Source: Streptomyces amritsarensis
GTDB taxonomy: Bacteria; Actinomycetota; Actinomycetes; Streptomycetales; Streptomycetaceae
Direction of reading: 5' to 3'
Assembly (NCBI RefSeq): GCF_001953875.1
Contig: NZ_MQUR01000052.1
Location: forward strand, 1-54,463
DNA: 54,463 nucleotides
Shown here one piece after another: positions 14,453-22,334 of this stretch. The notes beneath the pieces were generated by a model that saw only the letters and a program-made list of their open reading frames with translations, was not told the DNA's origin and made no database searches. Within the stretch, counting starts at the first letter, position 1. Every line of letters starts with the position of its first letter. Made by a program: the position numbers and the translations under genes.

Positions 14453-16204
14453 GTGCGCAACCACCGACTCGTAATGACCGCTGCCTTCGTGGCGGCCGGT
14501 CTCGGCATCATTCCGGGCACCGCGCAGGCGGCTGATCCCGTACCCGTCGCGGCCGGCGTGGCCGAGGCGTTCGCCGAAGCATCCACGTCCGAGGGTTTCC
14601 ACAGCCCCGCGGACCGCACGATCCGCACCACCCTGCCCGCTGCCGCCGACGGGAAGGCCGCGGCCGGCGCCAAGACCGCCGCACCGCAGACGGCCCCGGC
14701 ATCGGCACCGGCGCCGCAGACCGCCCAAGCCGCGACGGCCGAGCAGGCCGCACTCGACGCGAGTGCCAACCCCGCCCTTGCGGTGGACGTCAGCGGCACC
14801 AGCTACACCGCGCACGGGATCCAGCTCACCGCCCTGATCACGAGCGCCGACTTCGCGCTCGAGGTCGTCATCGACTGGGGCGACGGGAAGACCGACACGG
14901 TCACCGCCCAGGGCAACGCCGAAGTGCACCACTCGCACACGTACGACAAATCCGGCGAGTACCAGGTGCAGGTGACGGTGAAGGACACCGCCAACGCAGT
15001 CCAGGCCACCAACGGCGGGGCCTTCCTCACCCCCGGTGCCGACTTCACCCCGCACACCCCGACCCGCCTCCTCGACACCCGCGACGGCACCGGCGCGACC
15101 GCGGACAAGGTCCCCGGGCAGGGCTCCGTGCGGGTGAAGGTGGCCGGCAACGCCTCCGTCCCGGCCGGTGTCACCGCGGTCGTCCTCAACGTCACCGTCA
15201 CCGAGACCGTCGACAGCGGCCACATCACCGCGTGGCCCGGCGCGGGCTACGACCGCCCCGACACCTCGAACCTGAACTACACGGCCGGCCGCTCCGTCCC
15301 GAACCTGGTGATCGTGCCGGTGGGCGAGGACGGCCACGTGGAGCTCTTCAACGGCGGCTGGAGCTCGGTGGACCTCCTGGCCGACGTCACGGGCTACTTC
15401 ACCCGGGCCTCGGGCAGCGGCTACACCTCGATGACGCCCGCCCGGTTCGTGGACACCCGCGAGGGCACCGGCACCGCCAAGGGCGTGCTCGCCTCCCGCA
15501 GCGCCTTCACGACCAGGATCGGCGGCCTGCAGGGCGTACCCGAGAACATCACGGCCGTGGCGCTGAACGTCACGGTGACCGAGCCGCAGGGGCCGGGTCA
15601 CCTGACCGCCTTCTCCGGCAGCGGGCCCGTCCCGACGGCGTCGAACCTGAACTTCGTGCCCGGCCAGACGGTGGCGAACGCCGTGATCGTGCCGGTGGCC
15701 CCCGACGGAACGATCAAAGTCTTCAACGGGGCCTGGTGGCCGACCCACGTGGTGGTCGACGTCGTCGGCTACTACAGCAAGGAGAGCAAGGCCGCCTTCC
15801 TGCCGTTCACCCCCTTCCGGACCCTGGACACCAGGCAGGAGGCGTACGGCTGGACCGGCGGCAGGTTCAGGGCCCGGGAGTACATCACGCAGGGGTTCAC
15901 CCCCGAGACCGAGACCCCGGCGGGTGTCGAGGCCTACGTGCTGAACGCCACCGTCACCGAGACCGGCGGCACCGGATTCCTCTCGGTCGCGCCGAGCCCC
16001 TCCGCGCTGCCGGCGCCGGGCGAACCCGCCGCTCCCGCCGCGACGCGCCCCGGCTCCTCCACCCTGAACTGGACGGCCGGCACGACCGTCCCGAACCTGG
16101 TGCAGGCGAGCGACGGCGACCACGGCGTCATCAACTTCTGGAACCAGGGCCACGACGACGCCGACCTGGTGCTCGACGTCTTCGGCGTCTACCAGACGAA
16201 GTGA
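14453..16204 (+). CDS. Secreted PKD-domain protein with three repeated beta domains
   Basis: A 583-residue protein. A Sec signal peptide (VRNHRLVMTAAFVAAGL..AQA|AD) follows a GTG start behind GGGGGG. Residues about 40-100 are Ala/Pro-rich linker. A PKD-like domain follows (VVIDWGDGKTDTVTAQGN..HTYDKSGEYQVQVTVKD, about residues 140-185). The rest is three copies of a 120-130 residue unit: (T/F)R.LDTR..(G)T.., VTAVVLNVTVTE...GH.TA.PG, SNLN...G..VPN.VIVPV..DG.V..FNG, DV.GY(F/Y). Similar units occur in actinobacterial exported proteins. No catalytic residues are recognised. A structural or binding role outside the cell is likely. Confidence 0.8.
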   Translation: MRNHRLVMTAAFVAAGLGIIPGTAQAADPVPVAAGVAEAFAEASTSEGFHSPADRTIRTTLPAAADGKAAAGAKTAAPQTAPASAPAPQTAQAATAEQAALDASANPALAVDVSGTSYTAHGIQLTALITSADFALEVVIDWGDGKTDTVTAQGNAEVHHSHTYDKSGEYQVQVTVKDTANAVQATNGGAFLTPGADFTPHTPTRLLDTRDGTGATADKVPGQGSVRVKVAGNASVPAGVTAVVLNVTVTETVDSGHITAWPGAGYDRPDTSNLNYTAGRSVPNLVIVPVGEDGHVELFNGGWSSVDLLADVTGYFTRASGSGYTSMTPARFVDTREGTGTAKGVLASRSAFTTRIGGLQGVPENITAVALNVTVTEPQGPGHLTAFSGSGPVPTASNLNFVPGQTVANAVIVPVAPDGTIKVFNGAWWPTHVVVDVVGYYSKESKAAFLPFTPFRTLDTRQEAYGWTGGRFRAREYITQGFTPETETPAGVEAYVLNATVTETGGTGFLSVAPSPSALPAPGEPAAPAATRPGSSTLNWTAGTTVPNLVQASDGDHGVINFWNQGHDDADLVLDVFGVYQTK

Positions 16205-16210
16205 TCCCCC

Positions 16211-16237
16211 GGGGTGGCGCGTACGGCGCGTCACCCC
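16211..16237. terminator. Hairpin terminator
   Basis: GGGGTGGCGCG and CGCGTCACCCC form an 11-bp stem with one G-U pair and a 5-base loop, 7 bases after the PKD gene. Confidence 0.65.
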
Positions 16238-16257
16238 TCCCATGCTGCACAGCACCC

Positions 16258-16299
16258 GTCAGGCCGTGACCGTCAGGCCGTGACCGTCAGGCCGTGACC
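16258..16299. repeat. Three exact 14-bp tandem repeats in a promoter
   Basis: The unit GTCAGGCCGTGACC occurs three times without a mismatch and ends 9 bases before the -10 box of the ATP-grasp gene. Each copy contains GTCAGGCC-GTGACC, which could be a binding half-site. The spacing (14 bp) is not one helical turn. Confidence 0.85.
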
Positions 16300-16308
16300 G
16301 GGGTCCTA

Positions 16309-16314
16309 TAGGCT
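16309..16314 (+). promoter_or_regulatory. -10 box of a leaderless transcript
   Basis: TAGGCT lies 7 bases before the ATG at 16322 and there is no ribosome site, so the mRNA probably begins at or beside the start codon. The tandem repeats occupy the position of the -35 region. Confidence 0.55.
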
Positions 16315-16321
16315 CACGGGA

Positions 16322-17179
16322 ATGGAAGCCCCGACCACTCCCGTCCTCCTGCTGTCCGCGCCCCGCACCTCGACCGCCGAGCTCATCGCGCGGGCGGCGG
16401 CCTGGCGCGGCTACGACGTGGCCGACCGGGCGGAGGGTGTCGAGGGCCGCAGGGTGCACTGGTACGGAGGCCCCCGTGCGGCCGCACGCCATGCCGGCCC
16501 ACTGGGCCTCGGGCTGCTCGAACCGGCCGACGACTGGCTGACGCGCCTACCGCACCCCCTCCTGCGGCGGAGCGTACGGCTCACCACCCTCGGCGAGGCC
16601 CGGGAACTGAAAGAGCCGGCCTTCGTGAAACCACCCTCGGCCAAGATCGACCTGCTGCCCGCCGCCGTCCACGAGGACGGGACAAGCCTTCCCGGCGGGC
16701 TCGACGGCTCCACGCCGGTCCTGGTGAGCGGTGTGGTGGAGTTCGCCGCGGAGTACCGGCTGTTCGTCCTCGACGGCGAAGCCGTCACCGGCAGCCGATA
16801 CGCCGTCAACGGCCGTCTCGATCCGGCGCCCTTGGACGCCGAAAGCCGGTCCTTCGCCCGTACGGTCCTCGACGCCACGGCCGCCGGCCTGCCCAGCGCG
16901 GTGTGCCTGGACATCGGCCGGCTCGCCGGCGGCGACTGGGCCGTGGTCGAGGCCAACATGGCGTGGTTCGCCCACTGCTACGCCGCCGAACCGGACCGGG
17001 TACTCGATACGGTGCTCCGTGCCGCCGGCCCGATCGCCGCGGTCGCGGACCGGGACCGGCCGTACCTGAGCGGGTCGGTGGCCCGCCCGGAACAGGCGCA
17101 CGATCCTGTGGGCCGCGACGTGCGTACGCCCTGCCAGTGCTGTGGCCGGAAAGGTTTGCCGGGCGTCGCGACCCGGTGA
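16322..17179 (+). CDS. ATP-grasp domain protein (DUF4343-like)
   Basis: A 285-residue cytosolic protein. The segment KEPAFVKPPSAKIDLLPAAV (about residues 98-117) carries the ATP-binding Lys. EYRLFVLDGEAVTGSRYAVNG and SAVCLDIGRLAGGDWAVVEANMAWFAHCYA (about residues 198-227) carry the metal-binding Asp/Glu/Asn of the ATP-grasp fold, as in ATP-grasp proteins annotated DUF4343. These ligate a carboxylate to an amine or thiol. The partner is unknown and no biosynthetic cluster is adjacent. The C-terminus ends with a short Cys cluster (CQCCG) that is not part of the fold. Confidence 0.8.
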   Translation: MEAPTTPVLLLSAPRTSTAELIARAAAWRGYDVADRAEGVEGRRVHWYGGPRAAARHAGPLGLGLLEPADDWLTRLPHPLLRRSVRLTTLGEARELKEPAFVKPPSAKIDLLPAAVHEDGTSLPGGLDGSTPVLVSGVVEFAAEYRLFVLDGEAVTGSRYAVNGRLDPAPLDAESRSFARTVLDATAAGLPSAVCLDIGRLAGGDWAVVEANMAWFAHCYAAEPDRVLDTVLRAAGPIAAVADRDRPYLSGSVARPEQAHDPVGRDVRTPCQCCGRKGLPGVATR

Positions 17180-17434
17180 ACCTTGCCGGTCACAGCACTA
17201 GGTTCGCCGTCCTTTTCGCCGGTATGCCCGGCGGGGGAGTACGAACGGTGCCGCAACCGCGTACGAGGGGGGCACGGCCGGGAGTGCGGTGAGCGTCCTG
17301 GTGGCGGGAGCGGCCGCCCCCGGCCGTCGGATCGCCGGCCCGGCAGTCCCGCGGGGCCGCCCCGCGGCGAACTCCTTCGGCCCGCGCCGCGATCGGTGAG
17401 CCCAGGCCCCCGGCGGGGTGTCAGCGGCTGCGTC

Positions 17435-17440
17435 TAGCGT
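17435..17440 (+). promoter_or_regulatory. -10 box of a leaderless transcript
   Basis: TAGCGT lies 6 bases before the ATG at 17447. No ribosome site is present between them. Confidence 0.55.
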
Positions 17441-17446
17441 TGCCGC

Positions 17447-18895
17447 ATGACCTGGACCGCCACCGAGGACATCCTCCCGCCCGTGCCTCCCGCGCGGCGG
17501 CTCGCCGCCGCACCCGGAGGGCTCGCCGAGGCCGTCGAGCTGACGGCGGCCCACCTCGACTCCCGCGCACACACCGTGGCGGACTTCGAGCGCTCCCTCG
17601 ACGGGCTCGTACGGCACGCCCACCGCGACCGCCACCCGCTCGCGCGTGCCCTCTCCCGCGCCCTGGGGCACCGCTACAAGGAGCAGGAGATCGAGGCGCA
17701 CCGCCTCGGCGGCGTGGACGCCGTGGTGGCCTCGCTCTTGTGGCTGGTCCCGGGATACAGCCTGAGGCCCGAGTACGTGCGCCGCCATCGGGGGCACGAA
17801 GAGTGTGCCCAGGAAGGCCTGGAGGTGGTGATCGCCGCACGGCTGCGCGAGATCGCGTACACGCTCCTGTCCAAGGACCCGCTGCCGTTCCTGCTGTCCA
17901 CGCCCACCTGGGACACGGGCGCCCTGGAGGCGGCCGAGCTGGTCGAACGGCTCACCGCATACCGGCGGCTCGGCGTCCGGCCCGGCCCGGCCGACTTCGG
18001 GCAGGCACTGCTGCGCGTACGCCGCGACGACCCCGCGGCCGGGGCGGCCGCCGAGGCCGCGGCCCGCCTCGGCACCGCCGAGGGCGCCCGGCTCGCCGCC
18101 TGGATCGGGACGGACGGCGCACCGCCGCCGGCGCTCCGCCGCGTCGTCGAACCCGACCCGCACGTGCACAGGGCCTGGCAGCGAACCGGCGCCACTGCCC
18201 CGCAGGTGGCCTTCCTCACCGGTGAACGCCCGGTGTTCGCAAGGGAGTTCCCGAACTCCTTCCACTGGCTGGGCCGCCCCCACGAAGGATTCACCCAGTG
18301 TTACCACTGGCACCAGGGCCACCCCGTACGGGCGTCGGTGCTGCCCGAGGACCGGGACACCCAGGCCGCGTGGCTCCTGCCGCACATCACACTGGCCGCG
18401 ACGGCCGACGATCACGGCGGAGCGTGGATGCTGCCGCACCTCGCCCGGCTGGGCGGGCCCGCGGGGCCGGCCCTGCACGCCGCCGTCGCGGCGGGACTGG
18501 GCGGCCGGTACGCGGACAGCCGCCGCCCGGCGGTGGAGGCGCTGCTGGTGCTCGCTGTCCGGGGCGAACTCGACGCCCCGCTGCTCGGCCGCGAACTCGC
18601 CGCCATGGCGGCCCTGGGCACGGTCAAGCCCAACCGGCTAGCGGACGCCGCCCGTTGCGCCGCGGCCGCGGGCGCGCACGCGACCCTGTGGACCGCCCTG
18701 GCCGAAGTGCTCCCGGCCCTGCTGCCCTCGGTGCGCGGCGCGGGCGAGGTGCTGGCCGTCGCCGCCTCCTGCGCGGAGCGCTCCGGAGCCGCGGGACCGG
18801 TCCCCGAAGCGGTCGCGGCGGCCGCGGCCCGCCGCGGCACCTCCGCCCTGGTTACCGAGGCCCGCCGGCTGCGGGCCGCCCTCACCGGCGGGTGA
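17447..18895 (+). CDS. DUF6493-like protein lacking the N-terminal domain
   Basis: A 482-residue cytosolic protein. Residues about 40-90 (DFERSLDGLVRHAHRDRHPLARAL) and 95-190 (VPGYSLRPEYVRRH.., LLSTPTWDTGALEAAELVERLTAYRRLG) resemble the middle and C-terminal parts of the large DUF6493 family (about 900 residues). That family usually sits in SWIM/MoxR/VWA gene clusters. The last 170 residues are helical repeats (ALLVLAVRGELDAPLLGRELAAMAALGTVKPNRLADAARCA). The assignment is from memory and moderate. If correct, this is a stand-alone truncated form. The preceding TAGCGT indicates leaderless expression, so it is not just a decayed 3' end. Confidence 0.6.
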   Translation: MTWTATEDILPPVPPARRLAAAPGGLAEAVELTAAHLDSRAHTVADFERSLDGLVRHAHRDRHPLARALSRALGHRYKEQEIEAHRLGGVDAVVASLLWLVPGYSLRPEYVRRHRGHEECAQEGLEVVIAARLREIAYTLLSKDPLPFLLSTPTWDTGALEAAELVERLTAYRRLGVRPGPADFGQALLRVRRDDPAAGAAAEAAARLGTAEGARLAAWIGTDGAPPPALRRVVEPDPHVHRAWQRTGATAPQVAFLTGERPVFAREFPNSFHWLGRPHEGFTQCYHWHQGHPVRASVLPEDRDTQAAWLLPHITLAATADDHGGAWMLPHLARLGGPAGPALHAAVAAGLGGRYADSRRPAVEALLVLAVRGELDAPLLGRELAAMAALGTVKPNRLADAARCAAAAGAHATLWTALAEVLPALLPSVRGAGEVLAVAASCAERSGAAGPVPEAVAAAAARRGTSALVTEARRLRAALTGG

Positions 18896-18954
18896 GCGGG
18901 CCGCCCCCGTCCCCGCGAGCCGATAAATCAAGATCATCGGCACCGCGGAACCCC

Positions 18955-18960
18955 TACGAT
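18955..18960 (+). promoter_or_regulatory. -10 box that decides the GNAT start
   Basis: TACGAT lies 7 bases before the ATG at 18968 but only 1 base before the ATG at 18962, so the second ATG is the likely start of a leaderless mRNA. Confidence 0.5.
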
Positions 18961-18967
18961 CATGTGC

Positions 18968-19531
18968 ATGATCGAAGGAGAACTGGTGAGGCTGCGCGCA
19001 CTCCGCGCGCAGGATGCGGAACACCACCTCAAGTGGCGCAACGACCCGGAGGTAGCCCACTGGGCCACCGGGGGAGATCCGTGCTTCGGCCCGGTCACGG
19101 CCGAAGCCGTGGACCTCGGATTCGAGACGATGCTGAGGCTGAACCCCAGGGAGTCGGCCGTCTTCACGGTCGAGGACCTGGCCGACGGCACGGTGATCGG
19201 CATGGTGGACTACCGCGACCTGGATCCGGTCGCCGGGCTCGCCACGGTCGGCGTCACCATCGGTGAACGGGACCGCTGGGGCCGCGGCCACGGCTCCGAC
19301 GCCCTGCGCCTGCTGGTGGGGCATCTGTTCGGCGCCCTCGGACTGCACCGGATCGAGCTCGACACCTGGAGCGGCAACGAGCGGGCCGTCCGCGCTTTCA
19401 CCAGGGCGGGGTTCCGCGAGGAGGGGCGCCGCCGGTCCGCCGTCCTGGTCGCGGGCAAGCGCTACGACAGCGTGCTGTTCGGCATGCTGCGCACGGAATG
19501 GCCGGGCGCGTGGGCGCCGCCGCGGCGGTAG
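18968..19531 (+). CDS. GNAT acetyltransferase, RimJ/RimL type
   Basis: A 187-residue enzyme. It starts MIEGELVRLRALRAQDAEHHLKWRNDPEV, the usual N-terminus of RimJ/RimL-like acetyltransferases. VGVTIGERDRWGRGHGSDALRLLVGHLFGALGLHRIELDTWSGNERAVRAFTRAGFREEGRRR (about residues 98-160) contains the acetyl-CoA loop (R-G-x-G-H-G-S form) and the conserved Asn/Phe/GF motif. It acetylates an amino group of a protein or small molecule, with unknown substrate. A minus-strand ORF overlaps its 3' end. Confidence 0.87.
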   Translation: MIEGELVRLRALRAQDAEHHLKWRNDPEVAHWATGGDPCFGPVTAEAVDLGFETMLRLNPRESAVFTVEDLADGTVIGMVDYRDLDPVAGLATVGVTIGERDRWGRGHGSDALRLLVGHLFGALGLHRIELDTWSGNERAVRAFTRAGFREEGRRRSAVLVAGKRYDSVLFGMLRTEWPGAWAPPRR

Positions 19532-19898
19532 GGCGGTAGGGACGCCGTCCCGCGGGCCGCCCGCCGGGCCCGGCCGCATCGCCGTGCAGGTCGAAGGGCG
19601 GCCCCGGCAGGGGCACGCCCATGTACCCGCCCGAGCGCGGCACCCGCTGCGCCTCGATGTCCTCGTGACGCCCGTCCGAGTCACCGGCCTCCGGAGCGGT
19701 CCGCTCGAAGCGCACCGCGGCGACCTGCCCCTCCGGCGCGAGCGCCGACCGCGCCCGTGGCTTCGCACCGCCCTGCATGGTCTGCGCCCACACGGGCGGC
19801 GGCGCCCGGTCCTGGCTCGGCGTACGCCTCCACGGCCGGCCGGGGGCGGGGCCCGCCCCCGGGTCGCGGTCCTCGCCGCGGTGGCCCTCACCCGCCAC
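19398..19898 (-). CDS. Possible hypothetical protein overlapping the GNAT gene end
   Basis: The frame from ATG 19898 to about 19520 has G or C at nearly every third codon position, and its sequence (QVAAVRFERTAPEAGDSDG, PRSGGYMGVPLPGPPFDL) looks protein-like. Downstream of 19520, where it overlaps the GNAT gene, the codon bias vanishes (GCA, ACA, CGA codons). This suggests a real gene, or the remains of one, truncated at the 3' side. There is no known domain, signal or membrane segment. It would otherwise be an unexplained 550-base gap. Confidence 0.35.
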   Translation of the reverse strand: MAGEGHRGEDRDPGAGPAPGRPWRRTPSQDRAPPPVWAQTMQGGAKPRARSALAPEGQVAAVRFERTAPEAGDSDGRHEDIEAQRVPRSGGYMGVPLPGPPFDLHGDAAGPGGRPAGRRPYRPTAAAAPTRPAIPCAACRTARCRSACPRPGRRTGGAPPRGTPPW

Positions 19899-20089
19899 CC
19901 CGCGGCAGTGGCAGCGGTGGCGGTCCCGTCAGGCGCGGCCGGCCCAGCGTACCGCCCGGCAGCGGGGGTGTACCTGGGTACACCCCGCTTCGGCAGCCAC
20001 GTACAAGGACCGGACGGCACCCCGACCGGCAGAGTCGATCCGGGGCGTGACAGGCACGCCCGCAGCGTGGCACGGGGAGGCCGGACGGC
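19532..20089. other. Intergenic stretch before the CPBP operon
   Basis: There is no plus-strand gene here. It contains most of the possible minus-strand ORF (to 19898) and then the palindrome at 19965-19986, about 100 bases before the CPBP gene. Confidence 0.45.
19965..19986. promoter_or_regulatory. Perfect palindrome upstream of CPBP-kinase-regulator operon
   Basis: Arms GGGGTGTACC and GGTACACCCC match over 10 of 10 bases with a 2-base spacer (TG). It is the longest near-continuous palindrome outside terminators in this window, and it sits where a promoter for the operon beginning at 20090 is expected. The NarL-type regulator of that operon is a plausible ligand. Confidence 0.65.
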
Positions 20090-21013
20090 ATGCCGGAACA
20101 GACAAAGGCGCGGGTACGGGTACGGGCACGGGCAGGGGCGCACGAGCAGGGGAGGCGGCGCGCCCCGCGGACGCCGTGGGCGGCGGAAGCGGGGGTGTTC
20201 CTCGCGGTCGCCTTCGTCGCGGCCGGCATGTGCGGAGCCCTCCAGCCCGCGACCGGTATCCCGCCCGAGGTGGTGCAACTGACGCAGGTCGGGCCCGCCG
20301 TCGCCGTGGCCGCCGCGGCACTGCTGTGGCCGGGCCGGATCAGGGGCCGGCTCGCAGGCACCCTGCCCACCCGTGCACGTACGGCCGGCCCTGCCGGTGC
20401 TGCCGAGCCTGCCGGTCCTGCCGGTCCTGCCGGTCCTGCCGGGCGTAGGGCGGCTCTGCTGCTCACCCCCGTCCTGATCACCGCCCTGTGCGTGTGCGGC
20501 GGCCTGCTCACCTCCGGCTCGCTCCCGGTCACCAGCCCCCGGGCCTTCGCCCACCCCCTCGCCTTGGTCGTGGCCGCCCAGTTCCTCGGCGCCTGTGCCG
20601 AGGAGATCGGATGGCGCTGCCACCTCCAGCCGCTGCTGCGCACCCGCTTCGGCCCGGTCACCGCCTCCGCGCTGGTCGGCGTCCTGTGGGGCCTGTGGCA
20701 CGTACCGGTCTTCGCGCAGGAGCCCGCCTACGCCGCCGGGTTCCTGCTGGCCACCACCGCGATGTCCGTCATCCTCGGCCTGGCCCTGGAAGGCGTACGG
20801 AGCAACCGGCTCCTGCTCGCGGGCGGCTTCCACACCCTGATCAACCTCGGCATGCTGTACGTGACCGACGAGACGACCGCGGCGACGGAGCCCATGCTGC
20901 TCCTCGGAGCGGCGAGCCTGGCCGCAGCGGTCCTGTGGATCGCCGCGGCCCGCCGGACGGGGCACGCGACGCCGGATGAGATCATCGTCGCAACGGCGCC
21001 CGGGACGCGCTGA
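20090..21013 (+). CDS. CPBP family intramembrane metalloprotease (ABI/CAAX-like)
   Basis: A 307-residue membrane protein with about seven helices. The ATG lies 9 bases after GGGGAGG. Catalytic motifs are CAEEIGWRCHLQPLLRTRFG (about residues 168-187; Glu-Glu and Arg), WGLWHVPVF (His) and GGFHTLINLG (His and Asn), all present, so an active Rce1-like protease is expected. The N-terminus is basic, and a 6-unit GPA-type repeat at 20390-20443 forms a cytoplasmic or loop linker. It is the first gene of an operon with a sensor kinase and response regulator (1-base gap to the kinase), so it may process or modulate the sensor. Confidence 0.88.
   Translation: MPEQTKARVRVRARAGAHEQGRRRAPRTPWAAEAGVFLAVAFVAAGMCGALQPATGIPPEVVQLTQVGPAVAVAAAALLWPGRIRGRLAGTLPTRARTAGPAGAAEPAGPAGPAGPAGRRAALLLTPVLITALCVCGGLLTSGSLPVTSPRAFAHPLALVVAAQFLGACAEEIGWRCHLQPLLRTRFGPVTASALVGVLWGLWHVPVFAQEPAYAAGFLLATTAMSVILGLALEGVRSNRLLLAGGFHTLINLGMLYVTDETTAATEPMLLLGAASLAAAVLWIAAARRTGHATPDEIIVATAPGTR
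20390..20443. repeat. Six 9-bp tandem repeats inside the CPBP gene
   Basis: Six units of CCTGCCGGT (two units vary) encode alternating Gly-Pro-Ala triplets. The length is a multiple of three, so copy-number change would keep the frame. Confidence 0.8.
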
Positions 21014-21014
21014 C

Positions 21015-22334
21015 ATGACGGGACGACGGGCGGGGAGGGCGGCAAGGATGAGCAGGCGGCGGCCCGGCACCGGGAGCCTGGCGGCCGACCTCGGCCGCTG
21101 CCAGCTGCTGTCCCTCGCCGCGCTCGCCGTGTCCGGGGCCGGCGGCCTCGTGATCGGGGCCCTGCTGCTCCTGCCCGTCGGCGTCGGCTTCCTCCTGCTC
21201 CCGCCCGCCGCGACGGCCCTGCGCCGGATGTCCGACCGCTACCGCGGCTGGGCCGCCCACCGGACGGGGACGCTGATCAGCCCGCCGCGACCGCTCCCGC
21301 CCCGCCCTGCCGGCCCGGGCGGCCGCCGCCGACGGGCCCTCGCGATCCTCGGCGACGCCGGGTTCTGGCACGACCTGCGATGGGCCTGGGCGGAGCCCGT
21401 CACGGGCGCGCTCATCGCCGCCGCCCCGCCGGCCCTCGTCTGGTACGGGCTCTTCGGCGCGGCCGTCCAGCCCTTCGTCTGGCGGCTCCTGGGCGACGGC
21501 AACTGGTACGCCTTCGTCCTGGTCGACTCCTCGGCGGCGATGCTCGCCGCACTCGTCCTCGCACTCGGGTTCACGGCCGCCGGACTGCGTCTGGCCCCCC
21601 TCGTACTGCGGCTGCACGCACGCTGGAGCGGGCGGCTGCTGACCGCCCCGTACACCACCGAACTCGTCCGCCGCATCGAACACCTCGCCGGATCCCGGGC
21701 CGACGTCCTCGACATCCAGGCCGCCGAACTGCGGCGCATCGAACGCGACCTGCACGACGGGGCACAGGCCCGGCTGGTCGCCCTGGGCATGACCCTGGAC
21801 GAGGCCAGCCGCCTCCTCGACCACGATCCGCCGGCCGCCCGCGCCCTGCTGCAAGAGGTACGGGCCACCTCCCAGCGGGCCCTCCAGGACCTGCGCGAAC
21901 TCCTCCACGGCGTACTGCCGCCCGTCCTCGCCGACCGCGGCCTCGGCGACGCGGTGCGCTCGCTCGCCCTCGACAGCCACCTCGACGTCCACGTGGACGC
22001 GGCCCTGCCCGGCCGGCTCCCGGCCCCCGTGGAGTCGGCCGGCTACTTCGCCGTCGCGGAACTGCTCGCCAACGCCGCCAAGCACTCGGGCTCCCCCGAG
22101 GTCCGCATCAGCCTCAGCCACACCGCCGGCATGCTGCGCGTCACGGTCGCCGACGACGGCCGCGGTGGCGCGAACGCCGACGGAAGCGGCCTGCGGGGCC
22201 TGCGCCGCCGCATCGAACCCTTCGACGGAACCCTCGTCCTGCACAGCCCGCGGGGCGGCCCGACCACCGCGACCTTGGAGATACCGTGCGCGTCGTCCTC
22301 GCCGAAGACCTCTTCCTCCTCCGGGACGGGCTGA
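21015..22334 (+). CDS. Sensor histidine kinase, NarL/DesK-type (HisKA_3)
   Basis: The ATG follows the CPBP stop by 1 base (TGACATG). The protein has 439 residues, with membrane segments near residues 30-60 and a pair around 125-190. The phosphoacceptor region ELRRIERDLHDGAQARLVALGM (His at about residue 245) and ATPase motifs ELLANAAKHSG (N box) and VADDGRGGANADGSGLRGLRRRIEPFDG (G boxes) are intact. The last 16 codons overlap the regulator gene in another frame. It should phosphorylate the next gene's product. The signal is unknown and may involve the CPBP protease. Confidence 0.9.
   Translation: MTGRRAGRAARMSRRRPGTGSLAADLGRCQLLSLAALAVSGAGGLVIGALLLLPVGVGFLLLPPAATALRRMSDRYRGWAAHRTGTLISPPRPLPPRPAGPGGRRRRALAILGDAGFWHDLRWAWAEPVTGALIAAAPPALVWYGLFGAAVQPFVWRLLGDGNWYAFVLVDSSAAMLAALVLALGFTAAGLRLAPLVLRLHARWSGRLLTAPYTTELVRRIEHLAGSRADVLDIQAAELRRIERDLHDGAQARLVALGMTLDEASRLLDHDPPAARALLQEVRATSQRALQDLRELLHGVLPPVLADRGLGDAVRSLALDSHLDVHVDAALPGRLPAPVESAGYFAVAELLANAAKHSGSPEVRISLSHTAGMLRVTVADDGRGGANADGSGLRGLRRRIEPFDGTLVLHSPRGGPTTATLEIPCASSSPKTSSSSGTG

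Noticed and set aside
17180..17446. A 36-codon GTG ORF and several GC hairpins between the ATP-grasp and DUF6493-like genes
   Set aside because: Short, no ribosome site, and composition is not distinct from neighbouring noncoding sequence.
18638..21070. An 810-codon minus-strand frame
   Set aside because: It is the antisense of the DUF6493-like, GNAT and CPBP genes. High GC keeps stops rare. The separate frame 19398-19898 was kept as a low-confidence feature for its codon bias only.
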